From Listeria swaminathanii (GTDB lineage: Bacteria; Bacillota; Bacilli; Lactobacillales; Listeriaceae): a stretch of DNA of 64,000 nucleotides. The stretch is from positions 496,001-560,000 of the forward strand of contig NZ_JAATOD010000001.1 in NCBI RefSeq assembly GCF_014229645.1. Reading direction: 5' to 3'. The position numbers and the translations under genes are program-made. Position 1 is the first letter of the stretch. The number at the start of each line of letters is the position of its first letter. Below the pieces are notes generated by a model. The model did not search any database, was not told where the DNA came from, and was given only the letters and a program-made list of their open reading frames with translations. Positions 50,650 through 59,270 of this stretch are shown piece by piece.

Positions 50650-51458
50650 TGAATAGACGCACCCGTACAGTTTACCTTGTTCCTTATGTTCTTTGGATTT
50701 TACTTTTTGTTGTTGCACCGATTTTATTGATTGTGTATTATTCGTTTTTTGATGTTGATGGCAATTTTACTGTAGATAATTATATTCATTTTTTCACCCC
50801 TGTCTATTTAAAAATGACGGCGAGTTCGTTCTGGTATGCGTTTTTAATTACGGTTTTCACACTGCTGATTTCGTATCCAACGGCTTACTTGTTAACGAAA
50901 CTAAAGCATAAACAACTTTGGCTATTGCTGATTATTTTGCCGACTTGGATAAATTTGTTGCTTAAAGCGTATGCCTTTATTGGGATTTTTGGGACATATG
51001 GGGCGGCGAATCAGTTTTTAGAAATACTCGGAATTGGCTCGAAACAGATTTTATTTACCGATTTTAGTTTCTTATTTGTATCGACTTATATTTTTATTCC
51101 ATTTATGATTTTGCCGATTTTTAATGCGATTGAGGAAATTAATCCAACGTTGATTCAAGCATCGCGCGACTTAGGTGCATCTAGTTTGACAACGTTTAGA
51201 CGAGTAATTTTCCCACTCACTGCTGACGGCGTAAAATCAGGGTGTCAGGCTGTTTTTATTCCAGCGCTATCACTCTTTATGATTACTCGATTGATTGCGG
51301 GAAACCGTGTGATTACGCTCGGAACAGCGATTGAAGAACATTTCCTTGTGACGCAAGACTGGGGAATGGGCTCGACGATTGGTGTATTTTTAATTATCGC
51401 GATGATTTTAATAATGTTCTTAACAGGTTCGAAAAAGAAAAGAGGTGCGCGTAAATGA
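50649..51458 (+). CDS. potB: Spermidine/putrescine ABC permease PotB
   Basis: A 269-residue inner-membrane subunit with six segments and an EAA loop (QASRDLGASSLTTFRRVIFPL near 176), which contacts PotA. Starts on TAATG overlapping potA and ends in ATGA overlapping potC, so the operon is tightly coupled. Confidence 0.95.
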   Translation: MNRRTRTVYLVPYVLWILLFVVAPILLIVYYSFFDVDGNFTVDNYIHFFTPVYLKMTASSFWYAFLITVFTLLISYPTAYLLTKLKHKQLWLLLIILPTWINLLLKAYAFIGIFGTYGAANQFLEILGIGSKQILFTDFSFLFVSTYIFIPFMILPIFNAIEEINPTLIQASRDLGASSLTTFRRVIFPLTADGVKSGCQAVFIPALSLFMITRLIAGNRVITLGTAIEEHFLVTQDWGMGSTIGVFLIIAMILIMFLTGSKKKRGARK

Positions 51459-52261
51459 AGAAAAGTAAATGGGGTACAATTTATTTAGTGCTTGTTTTTG
51501 TGATTTTATATGCGCCGATTTTCTATTTGATTTTTTACTCGTTTAATAAAGGCGGCACGATGCATAACTTTAGTGGCTTCACGCTTGGATATTATAAAGA
51601 AGTTTTCCAAGATACGCGCTTACTGATTATCGTGCTAAATACGTTTGTGATTGCGCTACTTTCTTCTGTGATTGCAACTATTATCGGGGTTTGCGGGGCG
51701 CTGGCGATTAAATTTATGCCAAAACCATTCGCGAAAAACTCGCTTTTAAGTTTGAATAATGTGTTGATTGTTAGTCCGGATGTTATTATCGGTGCTAGTT
51801 TCTTGATTTTCTTCACGATTTTAGGTGTGAAATTAGGTTTCATTTCTGTACTAGTCTCGCATATTGCCTTTAGTATTCCGATTGTCGTGTTGATGATTTT
51901 GCCGAAGTTGCAAGAAATGAGCCCGACGTTAATGGATGCGGCGCGCGACTTAGGTGCGAGCCAGTGGCAAGTCCTTTCAAAAGTGATTCTGCCGTATATT
52001 ATGCCAGGCGTTTTAGCTGGATTTTTCATGGCGCTGACTTACTCGCTAGATGATTTTGCGGTCACTTTCTTTGTAACAGGAAATGGTTTCTCGACTTTAG
52101 CCGTAGAAATTTATTCCCGCGCAAGACAAGGTATTTCGCTTTCTATCAACGCTTTATCGACACTAATTTTCCTATTCACGATTATTCTAGTGATCGGTTA
52201 TTACTTTATTAACCAACGCAATACAAGTAAAAATATTCGGACGGGGGCGACGAAAGAATGA
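51455..52261 (+). CDS. potC: Spermidine/putrescine ABC permease PotC
   Basis: A 268-residue partner permease with six segments and the EAA loop DAARDLGASQWQVLSKVILPY near 162. It overlaps potB and potD by four bases each (ATGA). Confidence 0.95.
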   Translation: MKKSKWGTIYLVLVFVILYAPIFYLIFYSFNKGGTMHNFSGFTLGYYKEVFQDTRLLIIVLNTFVIALLSSVIATIIGVCGALAIKFMPKPFAKNSLLSLNNVLIVSPDVIIGASFLIFFTILGVKLGFISVLVSHIAFSIPIVVLMILPKLQEMSPTLMDAARDLGASQWQVLSKVILPYIMPGVLAGFFMALTYSLDDFAVTFFVTGNGFSTLAVEIYSRARQGISLSINALSTLIFLFTIILVIGYYFINQRNTSKNIRTGATKE

Positions 52262-53331
52262 AGCAACTGCTGAAAATTTTTGTACCAGTAATTGTTGTCG
52301 CGCTCCTGATGATGCTACTTGCAACGACGATGAACCGTTCGGAGGGCTATGCTGGGAGTAATACGCTGACGATTTATAACTGGGGCGATTACATTGATCC
52401 ATCGCTCATCACTAAATTTGAAGAAGAAACAGGCATCAAAGTCATTTACCAAACTTTTGATTCTAATGAAGCGATGATGACAAAAATTGAACAAGGTGGA
52501 ACGACCTTTGATATTGCGGTGCCAAGTGATTACGCGATTAGTAAAATGAAAGAAGAAAATTTACTAATTCCGCTTGATCATTCCAAACTACCAAATGAAA
52601 AATACCTTGATCCGCGTTTTATGGATTTGTCGTTTGATGATAATAATAAATATTCGATGCCGTATTTCTGGGGAACACTTGGAATTATTTATAATAAAGA
52701 AATGTTCCCGGATAAGAATTTCGATACGTGGAATGCGTTATTTGATCCTGAGTTGAAGAACCAAATCTTGCTGATTGATGGGGCTCGTGAGGTGATGGGA
52801 CTTGGGCTGAATAGTCTTGGCTACTCGCTGAATGATACAAATAAAGCCCACTTACAAGCTGCCAGAGATAAACTAGAAACAATGACGCCGAATGTCAAAG
52901 CGATTGTTGGTGATGAGATTAAATTACTCATGGCGGACAATGAGGCGGGAGTCGCGGTTACTTTCTCCGGAGAAGCGGCGGAAATGTTAAGTGAAAATGA
53001 AGATTTAGAATACGTTATTCCAAAAGACGGTTCCAATTTATGGTTCGATAACATGGTCATTCCAAAAACAGCGAAAAACGTTGATGGCGCGCATAAATTT
53101 ATTAATTTCATGCTAAAACCAGAAAATGCCGCAATTAACGCCGAATATGTCGGCTACGCAACACCAAATGCCAAAGCCGTCCAATTGTTACCAAAAGAAA
53201 TTTCCAGTGATGAACGTTTTTATCCGGATATGGACGAATTAAATAATTTGGAAGTGTACGATAACCTCGGTAAACGAATGCTGTCGTATTATAATGAATT
53301 ATTTTTGGAGTTTAAGATGTATCGGAAATAA
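52258..53331 (+). CDS. potD: Spermidine/putrescine-binding protein PotD
   Basis: A 357-residue extracellular binding protein. An N-terminal hydrophobic segment (about 5-24) without a lipobox cysteine suggests a membrane-anchored or cleaved form. The mature part has NTLTIYNWGDYIDPSLITKFEEETGIKV and PYFWGTLGIIYNKEMF, typical of PotD/PotF. Last gene of the operon; no clear terminator follows within 150 bases. Confidence 0.94.
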   Translation: MKQLLKIFVPVIVVALLMMLLATTMNRSEGYAGSNTLTIYNWGDYIDPSLITKFEEETGIKVIYQTFDSNEAMMTKIEQGGTTFDIAVPSDYAISKMKEENLLIPLDHSKLPNEKYLDPRFMDLSFDDNNKYSMPYFWGTLGIIYNKEMFPDKNFDTWNALFDPELKNQILLIDGAREVMGLGLNSLGYSLNDTNKAHLQAARDKLETMTPNVKAIVGDEIKLLMADNEAGVAVTFSGEAAEMLSENEDLEYVIPKDGSNLWFDNMVIPKTAKNVDGAHKFINFMLKPENAAINAEYVGYATPNAKAVQLLPKEISSDERFYPDMDELNNLEVYDNLGKRMLSYYNELFLEFKMYRK

Positions 53332-53503
53332 AGTATTTCTTCATTGGAACATCGTACTAATAGTACAGTTTAAAGTATCTTTATTTTTCACTCATTTATA
53401 CTAAATAAATTGCGTGAAAACGTGTTTATGCTAGTGTTTTCCTTTTAAAGTTAGAAAACTACTGTAATTAAAGCGATAAAATGCTACTTTAAGGAGGATT
53501 TTC

Positions 53504-53851
53504 ATGGATAAATCTAATTTAACAATGTTTGGAGAGGAATTCATCACTTCCTCGCGAGATAGAAGTATTCGACATTTAAATTCTTTATTAAACCAAGAAA
53601 TCAAAGCCCCTTCTCTACAAGATATTCAATATAAGCTTTCAACGATGAACGAAGAGGATAAGGAATTTATAAATCTTTTAGGAGTAATGATGGTTGATAA
53701 TACGCTATTTAATATTTTAACGATGTTTGAGCAATCAGAAGACAAGTTAACTCTCTTAGCGAATCATGAAAACATTGTCAAAACAAGTGACGGACTTGCT
53801 GGTGAGTTGTTTACTGAAGACGGTTGGATATCCAAGTTCAGTCAGTTTTAA
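53504..53851 (+). CDS. Small protein of unknown function
   Basis: A 115-residue acidic, mostly helical soluble protein with no recognised family. Strong RBS AAGGAGG before the ATG. It lies alone between potD and the carbonic anhydrase gene, with AT-rich flanks and no terminator seen. It has the size of immunity-type or stress orphan proteins. Confidence 0.7.
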   Translation: MDKSNLTMFGEEFITSSRDRSIRHLNSLLNQEIKAPSLQDIQYKLSTMNEEDKEFINLLGVMMVDNTLFNILTMFEQSEDKLTLLANHENIVKTSDGLAGELFTEDGWISKFSQF

Positions 53852-54049
53852 TAATTTAGTGTTAAAGCTGAGTCATCTTTAATGAAAAATATTTTCTGGT
53901 GAATGCTGTCTTAAAAATAAAGCCACCAGTATCTTCACACAAGTTCACACCAAAGTCAAAACACGAACATTAAGCAAATTACTTGTGGAATAGATCAGCT
54001 ATCCGCTAAAATAATGTTACGCAATTTTTTTCGAAAAGGAGAAATGGTT

Positions 54050-54751
54050 ATGACAAAGGAGAAAGTGTTATGGGGTTACGATGAAAAGACTGGACCAGAA
54101 ATGTGGGGGCATATCTGTTCTGACTTTGAAATCGCGCATACTGGAAAGGCTCAATCGCCAGTTAATATCGAACAAACAGATGTTGTAAAACTAAAACCAT
54201 CAACTATGAAATTTCACTATAAAGAAACAGACTACACGATGAGAAGAATTGAACAATCAGTTCATGTTTTCCCGCATGATAAAGAACAAGGGTTACGCTT
54301 TAACGGCGAGTATTATCCGCTTGTATCATTTCATGCGCATATTCCGGCAGAGCATTTGCTTGACGGTTATATGTATCCGATTGAATGGCACTTTGTACAT
54401 GAAAAACCAGACGGCACAACGCTTGTAATGAGTGCTTGGATGGATATTGATAATACAAATAATGTCGAATTCAAAAATTTACCAACCTATTTCCCAGAAG
54501 TGTTTGCTGATTTTGAAACAGAACGGGAAATTACTTTAGATGTGAATGAATTTATGCCAGAAGAGCGTGTTTTCTATACGTACCAAGGTTCACGGACAAC
54601 GCCGCCAACCGTGGAAGGCGTAACTTGGATCGTTTTAAAAAATGCGAAGACGCTTGGCCAAGAAGATTTCACTGAATTTGAAAAAGCAATTGGCAATACA
54701 AGTCGACCAGTTCAAGACTTAAACGGTCGCGAAATTACTTTTTACAACTAA
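54050..54751 (+). CDS. Alpha-type carbonic anhydrase
   Basis: A 233-residue alpha-carbonic anhydrase that interconverts CO2 and bicarbonate with zinc. Motifs: GKAQSPVNIE near 35, zinc histidines in VSFHAHIPAEH near 95 and in IEWHFVHE near 117. No signal peptide is present, although most bacterial alpha-class enzymes are exported, so a cytosolic location is likely. ATG at 54050 has AAGGAG 8 bases before; the longer frame from 54014 is not supported. By order lmo0811. Confidence 0.9.
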   Translation: MTKEKVLWGYDEKTGPEMWGHICSDFEIAHTGKAQSPVNIEQTDVVKLKPSTMKFHYKETDYTMRRIEQSVHVFPHDKEQGLRFNGEYYPLVSFHAHIPAEHLLDGYMYPIEWHFVHEKPDGTTLVMSAWMDIDNTNNVEFKNLPTYFPEVFADFETEREITLDVNEFMPEERVFYTYQGSRTTPPTVEGVTWIVLKNAKTLGQEDFTEFEKAIGNTSRPVQDLNGREITFYN

Positions 54752-54760
54752 AAAACTAGA

Positions 54761-54812
54761 AAGCCTCGCTCGAATCTTGTATAGTATAGACATAGATTCT
54801 GAGTGGAGGCTT
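54761..54812 (+). terminator. Hairpin that may both end the carbonic anhydrase mRNA and mask the next SD
   Basis: AAGCCTC (54761-54767) pairs with GAGGCTT (54806-54812); inner pairs GCTC/GAG and AATC/GATT extend it. A TTCTTTTTA tail follows. The 3' arm contains GGAGG (54805-54809), the ribosome site of the HD gene at 54819. A TATAGT element inside the loop could be that gene's -10. Confidence 0.6.
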
Positions 54813-54818
54813 CTTTTT

Positions 54819-55361
54819 ATGTATGAAAAAGCGAGACAAATGATGATCGACGCACATAGTGGACAAGTTCGCAAAATTACTGGCGAGCCTTATTTTTCGC
54901 ACCCTTTAAATGTAGCGAGAATTTTGCGCCGCGCTGGTTTCCGTGAAGAAGTTGTTGTCGCTGGTCTGCTGCATGATGCCGTTGAGGATACGGAGATGAC
55001 GGATCAAGATATTCGCGCAGCTTTTGGCGATGTTGTTGCGGATTTAGTAGCTTCTCATACAGAAAATAAAACCTTATCGTGGGAAGAAAGAAAAGCGCAT
55101 ACGATTGAACAGGTGCGCACTGGAAACTTAGAAGAAAAAGCATTAATCGTGGCGGATAAATTAGATAATTTAACCTCTGTCAAATATGCGTTAAGCTCAG
55201 AAGGTAAGTCTGTCTGGGACTATTTTAAACGCGGATACGAACTGCAAAAATGGTACAATGAAGGTATTAAAAATAATATGGAATACGGGATAAATCCGGC
55301 CGAAATCCCCGCATTCTTTGATGAATATGCCCGACTAGTTAAGTGGATTTTTAAGAAGTAA
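54819..55361 (+). CDS. Small HD-domain phosphohydrolase, alarmone hydrolase-like
   Basis: A 180-residue protein made almost only of an HD domain of the RelA/SpoT/MESH1 type: His28 (YFSHPLNVARIL), His52-Asp53 and Glu56-Asp57 (LLHDAVEDT), and Asp113 (VADKLDNL). All manganese and ED catalytic positions of the (p)ppGpp hydrolase family are in place, so a small alarmone hydrolase is plausible; other nucleotides are possible. ATG at 54819 follows GGAGG by 9 bases. By order lmo0812. Confidence 0.85.
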   Translation: MYEKARQMMIDAHSGQVRKITGEPYFSHPLNVARILRRAGFREEVVVAGLLHDAVEDTEMTDQDIRAAFGDVVADLVASHTENKTLSWEERKAHTIEQVRTGNLEEKALIVADKLDNLTSVKYALSSEGKSVWDYFKRGYELQKWYNEGIKNNMEYGINPAEIPAFFDEYARLVKWIFKK

Positions 55362-55497
55362 AATTTTATGGTTAAATATCTGTTAAATTAGGTAATTAGA
55401 ATTAAATTGATAAGTTTTTAGAAAATAAGTTTCTTTTCCCAAAAAACTATTGTAAAATGAAAGCGTTATAAAACTTACGAGAAGGGAAGTTTTTTGG

Positions 55498-56370
55498 ATG
55501 GTTTATGGAGCAATTGAAGCAGGTGGGACTAAGTTCGTCGTAGCAATTGGTGAAAAATCAGGGAAAATTATTAAACGAGCGAGCTATCCGACAACGGAAC
55601 CAGCAGAAACAATGAAAGCAGTCATTCAATTTTTCAAACAGTATGAGGATGAATTAAAAGCAATCGGAATTGGCTCGTTTGGACCAATCGATATTCGGAA
55701 ATCAAGTGCTACATACGGTTACATCACGCAAACGCCAAAACTAGCATGGCGCAATTATGATATCGTTGGCGCGATGAAAAAAGAATTTAATGTCCCAATC
55801 GGTTTTACAACGGACGTTAATGCAGCCGCTTTAGGTGAAGTAAACCTAGGCGCAGCAGCAGGTTTGGATAGTTGTATTTACTTAACTATCGGAACAGGAA
55901 TCGGTGGCGGAGCAGTTGTCGCTGGGAAAATTCTCGAAGGTTTCTCCCACCCAGAAATGGGACATATTATGGTGCGCCGTCATAAGCGCGACCGTTTCAC
56001 AGGCAGCTGCCCAAGCCATAGCGACTGTTTAGAAGGCCTTGCAGCAGGTGGCGCGATTGAAAAACGTTGGGGTCAAAAAGCCGCAGAACTCGCCGATAAT
56101 GAGGAAGTTTGGAATTTAGAAGCGCATTATATCGCTCAAGCTTTGATGAATTATACACTTATCCTATCCCCTGAAAGAATCGTGTTAGGTGGTGGCGTAA
56201 TGAAACAGCGCCAACTTTTCCCACTTGTCCGTCAAAAATTAAAAGCACTCGTAAACAATTATGTGCAATTGCCAGACTTAGATGAGTATATCGTTCCACC
56301 AAAACTAGAAGATGACGCTGGAATAACTGGCTGTGTCTTACTTGCAGTGGATGCGGAAGAGTCCAATTAA
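55498..56370 (+). CDS. ROK-family fructokinase
   Basis: A 290-residue kinase. AIEAGGTKFVVAIG is the ATP loop, DVNAAALGE near 104 the sugar region and TIGTGIGGGAVV near 130 the second phosphate loop. Zinc ligands are present: His in GFSHPEMGH and Cys/His in GSCPSHSDCLEG near 180. It phosphorylates fructose (ScrK/GmuE-like). RBS GAAGGGAAG; ends in a terminator. By order lmo0813. Confidence 0.92.
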   Translation: MVYGAIEAGGTKFVVAIGEKSGKIIKRASYPTTEPAETMKAVIQFFKQYEDELKAIGIGSFGPIDIRKSSATYGYITQTPKLAWRNYDIVGAMKKEFNVPIGFTTDVNAAALGEVNLGAAAGLDSCIYLTIGTGIGGGAVVAGKILEGFSHPEMGHIMVRRHKRDRFTGSCPSHSDCLEGLAAGGAIEKRWGQKAAELADNEEVWNLEAHYIAQALMNYTLILSPERIVLGGGVMKQRQLFPLVRQKLKALVNNYVQLPDLDEYIVPPKLEDDAGITGCVLLAVDAEESN

Positions 56371-56375
56371 TGACG

Positions 56376-56407
56376 AAAAACAGCTCTAGTTTATAGGGCT
56401 GTTTTTT
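56376..56407 (+). terminator. Terminator after fructokinase
   Basis: AAAAACAGC / GCTGTTTTTT with an imperfect inner stem. Confidence 0.85.
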
Positions 56408-56454
56408 GATATACTGAAATGTGATAAAACAAACAAGAACGCAGGAGGAAAAAG

Positions 56455-57381
56455 ATGTCCATTACGAACTTATTAAATATTAAATATCCGATTATCCAAG
56501 GTGCCATGGCGCAAATTGCTAAAGCTCCACTTGTCGCAGCTGTATCCAACGCAGGCGGTTTAGGAATTATCGCTTCAGGCGGAATGACCGCTGATATGCT
56601 TCGCGAAGAAATCAAAAAAACAAAAGCACTGACAGATAAACCATTCGGCGTTAACTTAATGCTAATGATGACCAATATTGCGGAACTAACCGAAGTAATT
56701 ATTGAAGAAAAAGTGGGAATCGTTACAACCGGAGCGGGAACGCCAAAAACGTTCATGCCAATTTGGAAAGAAGCTGGAATTATCGTAATCCCCGTTGTCC
56801 CATCCGTGATGATTGCTAAGCGCATGGAAAAAATGGGCGCGGATGCAGTTATCGCAGAAGGAACAGAAGCAGGCGGACACGTTGGCGAAACAACTACAAT
56901 GGCGCTGCTACCTCAAATTGTGGATGCCGTTACTATCCCAGTCATTGGCGCAGGCGGAATTGCCGACGGTCGCGGAATCGCCGCAGCCCTAGCCCTAGGT
57001 GCAAAAGGCGTCCAAATCGGCACACGCTTCCTAGCAACCGATGAATGCCCAGTTCACCCAGATTTCAAAGCAGCTGTAATCAAAGCCTCTGACCGCGACA
57101 CAATGGTTACCGGCCGAAAAGCAGGCGCACCAGTTCGCTCAATTAAAAACAAAATGATCAAAGAATATATTCGTTTAGAAGAAGAAAACGCCGATCGTGA
57201 TACTTTAGAAGAGTTAACTTTAGGCTCTTTACGAAAAGCAGTACAAGAAGGCGACACAGACAACGGCTCTGTCATGGCTGGGCAAATCGCTGGTTTGATT
57301 ACAGAAATTAAACCTTGTAAAGATGTTATCGAAGAGATGATGACAGATGCTAAGAATGTGATTGCTGGGTTAGAATTATAA
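56455..57381 (+). CDS. fabK: FabK-like enoyl-ACP reductase / nitronate monooxygenase
   Basis: A 308-residue FMN TIM-barrel enzyme. IKYPIIQGAMAQIAKAPLVAAVSNAGGLGIIASGG at the start, AEGTEAGGHVGE near 137, IGAGGIADGRG near 162 and GVQIGTRFLATDE near 182 fit both FabK and nitronate monooxygenases. Lengths are alike, so sequence reading cannot decide; in Listeria the ortholog is usually named FabK. FabI is the main enoyl reductase of Listeria. RBS GGAGG, own terminator. Confidence 0.85.
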   Translation: MSITNLLNIKYPIIQGAMAQIAKAPLVAAVSNAGGLGIIASGGMTADMLREEIKKTKALTDKPFGVNLMLMMTNIAELTEVIIEEKVGIVTTGAGTPKTFMPIWKEAGIIVIPVVPSVMIAKRMEKMGADAVIAEGTEAGGHVGETTTMALLPQIVDAVTIPVIGAGGIADGRGIAAALALGAKGVQIGTRFLATDECPVHPDFKAAVIKASDRDTMVTGRKAGAPVRSIKNKMIKEYIRLEEENADRDTLEELTLGSLRKAVQEGDTDNGSVMAGQIAGLITEIKPCKDVIEEMMTDAKNVIAGLEL

Positions 57382-57384
57382 ACT

Positions 57385-57431
57385 AAAAACAGTTATTTTC
57401 TATTTAATTAAATAGAAATAGCTGTTTTTTT
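57385..57431 (+). terminator. Terminator after the FabK-like gene
   Basis: AAAAACAG..TATTT..CTATTT / AAATAG..AATA..CTGTTTTTTT, long stem with TTAA-rich loop. Confidence 0.88.
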
Positions 57432-57521
57432 GTGTAGTTGGGAAGCCATTTACAAAAGTAAAGTTTAAAAATGCACTAATTAGTTCTTTATTCGGCTATG
57501 TTACTACACAGAGGTTCACAA

Positions 57522-57558
57522 AACGATCACATAACGAGATCGTTACCAGTGCTATAAT
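57522..57558 (+). promoter_or_regulatory. Promoter with operator dyad before the AT-rich gene pair
   Basis: AACGATC (57522-57528) and GATCGTT (57538-57544) form perfect 7-base arms with a 9-base spacer. They cover the -35 region of an extended -10 TGCTATAAT (57550-57558). A repressor there would block the promoter. Confidence 0.6.
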
Positions 57559-57593
57559 GAAAGGATGGAAAACTAGACAAGAAAGGTAATAGC

Positions 57594-58037
57594 ATGAAAA
57601 AAGATGATTATTCTAAAATGCCATGGGTGTCAGCAGATGATTTGTATTTTTTATTTGAACAAGCAATCAAGGACTTTGAGCAAAGCAAATTAAGTAAAAA
57701 AGAGTTTTTTGATATTCTTGATGAATTGACTATGAGGCAAGTAGACACCTATGAAATTTTAAAAGAACCTGTAAGAGAACAGCTCGATAACGAATTATGT
57801 AGTTTATGGAACACAGAAAATTATGATGACGTAGATATAATTACATTATTATTAATTAGTTTAGGATTGAAAAATACTTATAATAAAATGAAAAAATCTA
57901 TCGAGGATACTTCGGAATTATCACCAGAAATACTTGAGGAAATACAAGATGCAATTGAAACGGTCGGAGATAATATAGATAATCCTTATCAAGACTACAT
58001 GAAGAAAATAGATAAATCCAAGATAGAAGAACCTTAA
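57594..58037 (+). CDS. AT-rich orphan protein 1
   Basis: A 147-residue acidic, helical protein of unknown function, richer in Lys, Asp, Glu and Ile than its neighbours and with AT-rich codons. A helix-rich plan with KMPWVSADDLYFLFEQAIKDFEQS near the start. RBS GAAAGG before the ATG. Size and context suggest an immunity or toxin-neutralising orphan; no family recognised. Confidence 0.7.
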   Translation: MKKDDYSKMPWVSADDLYFLFEQAIKDFEQSKLSKKEFFDILDELTMRQVDTYEILKEPVREQLDNELCSLWNTENYDDVDIITLLLISLGLKNTYNKMKKSIEDTSELSPEILEEIQDAIETVGDNIDNPYQDYMKKIDKSKIEEP

Positions 58038-58141
58038 TCTAAAAAATTAACACATATATTTCAAAAGGGCAGATGCTTGGATTTTGACCAAGTTAACTTA
58101 AAAAACATGATTTAAACTTTTTATAAGAAGGTGAGTTTGAA

Positions 58142-58570
58142 ATGGACTGGCTAACTGTACTAAATAATCCAAAGAAAAGTAAAAAAGATAAATTGGAAGC
58201 GATTGGATTTATACGAGATACTTTAGATTATGGGAGAAAGCCAGATGATATGGTTGTAGAAATAATCAATAACTTATCTAAGCAAGCTGTAAAACAGGAC
58301 GATTCAGACATTAAAGAATCCATACTTGATGCAATGCTAGAAGGTTCAAAAGCGCCTTTTGTTGAAAAATCAGTTAACTTAAGTCCTGTTGTAAAGCATT
58401 TAAATGAATTTAATGATGAGTGTTTAAGTTATATATTAAGTTTATTAGGAAATTCTGGAAAAAAAGATTACAGAGCTATTATTGAGTCTTATAAAACTAA
58501 TTTAAGCTTAAAAGAAGATGTGGAAGAGGCGCTAGCAGAAATGGATTACAGAATTAAAAATAACTTATGA
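58142..58570 (+). CDS. AT-rich orphan protein 2, HEAT-like
   Basis: A 142-residue acidic protein built from repeated helix pairs (KKDKLEAIGFIRDTLDYG, DSDIKESILDAMLEGS, FNDECLSYILSLLGNSG, VEEALAEMDYRI), like a short HEAT-repeat or Imm30-type immunity protein. RBS AAGGTGAG. The 104-base gap after orphan 1 has no terminator, so the two probably form an operon. Confidence 0.7.
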   Translation: MDWLTVLNNPKKSKKDKLEAIGFIRDTLDYGRKPDDMVVEIINNLSKQAVKQDDSDIKESILDAMLEGSKAPFVEKSVNLSPVVKHLNEFNDECLSYILSLLGNSGKKDYRAIIESYKTNLSLKEDVEEALAEMDYRIKNNL

Positions 58571-58596
58571 ATAAATCAGAATACATTTCCTACAAA

Positions 58597-58634
58597 AAAA
58601 CCAGTTACCCACCAAACACGGCGTAACTGGTTTT
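58597..58634. terminator. Terminator between orphan 2 and the VOC gene
   Basis: AAAACCAGTTAC / GTAACTGGTTTT perfect stem; longer T tail on the minus strand. Confidence 0.88.
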
Positions 58635-58641
58635 CTAACAC

Positions 58642-59046
58642 TCACCCAAAATTAAGCTGCCAAAACACCCCAAACCGGTCCGTCACCTGCGCATAAGTCG
58701 AACCCCAGAACGCCATTTGCAACTCCATCTCCACTTTGCCATCAGCACTTAAAGCTTCATAGGCATACTTAATATCATCCTCAGACTGAAAATTAATAAG
58801 AATCGTCACCCGGTTCCCAGTTGTAAAACCATCATAAGGCGCATCCGTAATATAAATAAATTCTTCCCCGTTTTTAGCTAAGCGGCTATGCATCAATCGC
58901 TCACCAAAAACTGCATCACCATCAAAATTATTCATCTCTTTAAAACGCTGAACACTTGTAATCTCGGCTTGAAACACATCTGCGTAAAACGTTAGCGCAT
59001 CTTGACCTTCGCCGTTAAAAACTAAGTATGGTACTGCAAAAGACAT
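58642..59046 (-). CDS. PhnB-like VOC protein
   Basis: A 134-residue vicinal-oxygen-chelate protein of the PhnB/3-demethylubiquinone-methyltransferase-like group: VPYLVFNGEGQDALTFYADVFQAEI start and a closing YAQVTDRFGVFWQLNF. Function of the group is unsettled. By order lmo0817. RBS GGAGATGG before the ATG. Confidence 0.87.
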   Translation of the reverse strand: MSFAVPYLVFNGEGQDALTFYADVFQAEITSVQRFKEMNNFDGDAVFGERLMHSRLAKNGEEFIYITDAPYDGFTTGNRVTILINFQSEDDIKYAYEALSADGKVEMELQMAFWGSTYAQVTDRFGVFWQLNFG

Positions 59047-59270
59047 TTCACCATCTCCTATACAATTAATAGCTTTAGTATAAGCTTAATCTGTTGCGAA
59101 GTCATGCCTCAAGATAATAAGCATTTGTAAATAAAAATGAAACACTTGCAAATAAACGTGATATATTATACAATTATAATAAGAAATCGGATATATTTAA
59201 GTTAATATTTTTTTACAACGAAATAAAGTAAGTACTTGCTTTTGGGAGTGAGTGCGTAGGAGGTAGATGT

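Noticed and set aside
54877-55143. 88-codon minus-strand frame opposite the HD gene
   Set aside because: Shadow frame; low-complexity, no ribosome site.
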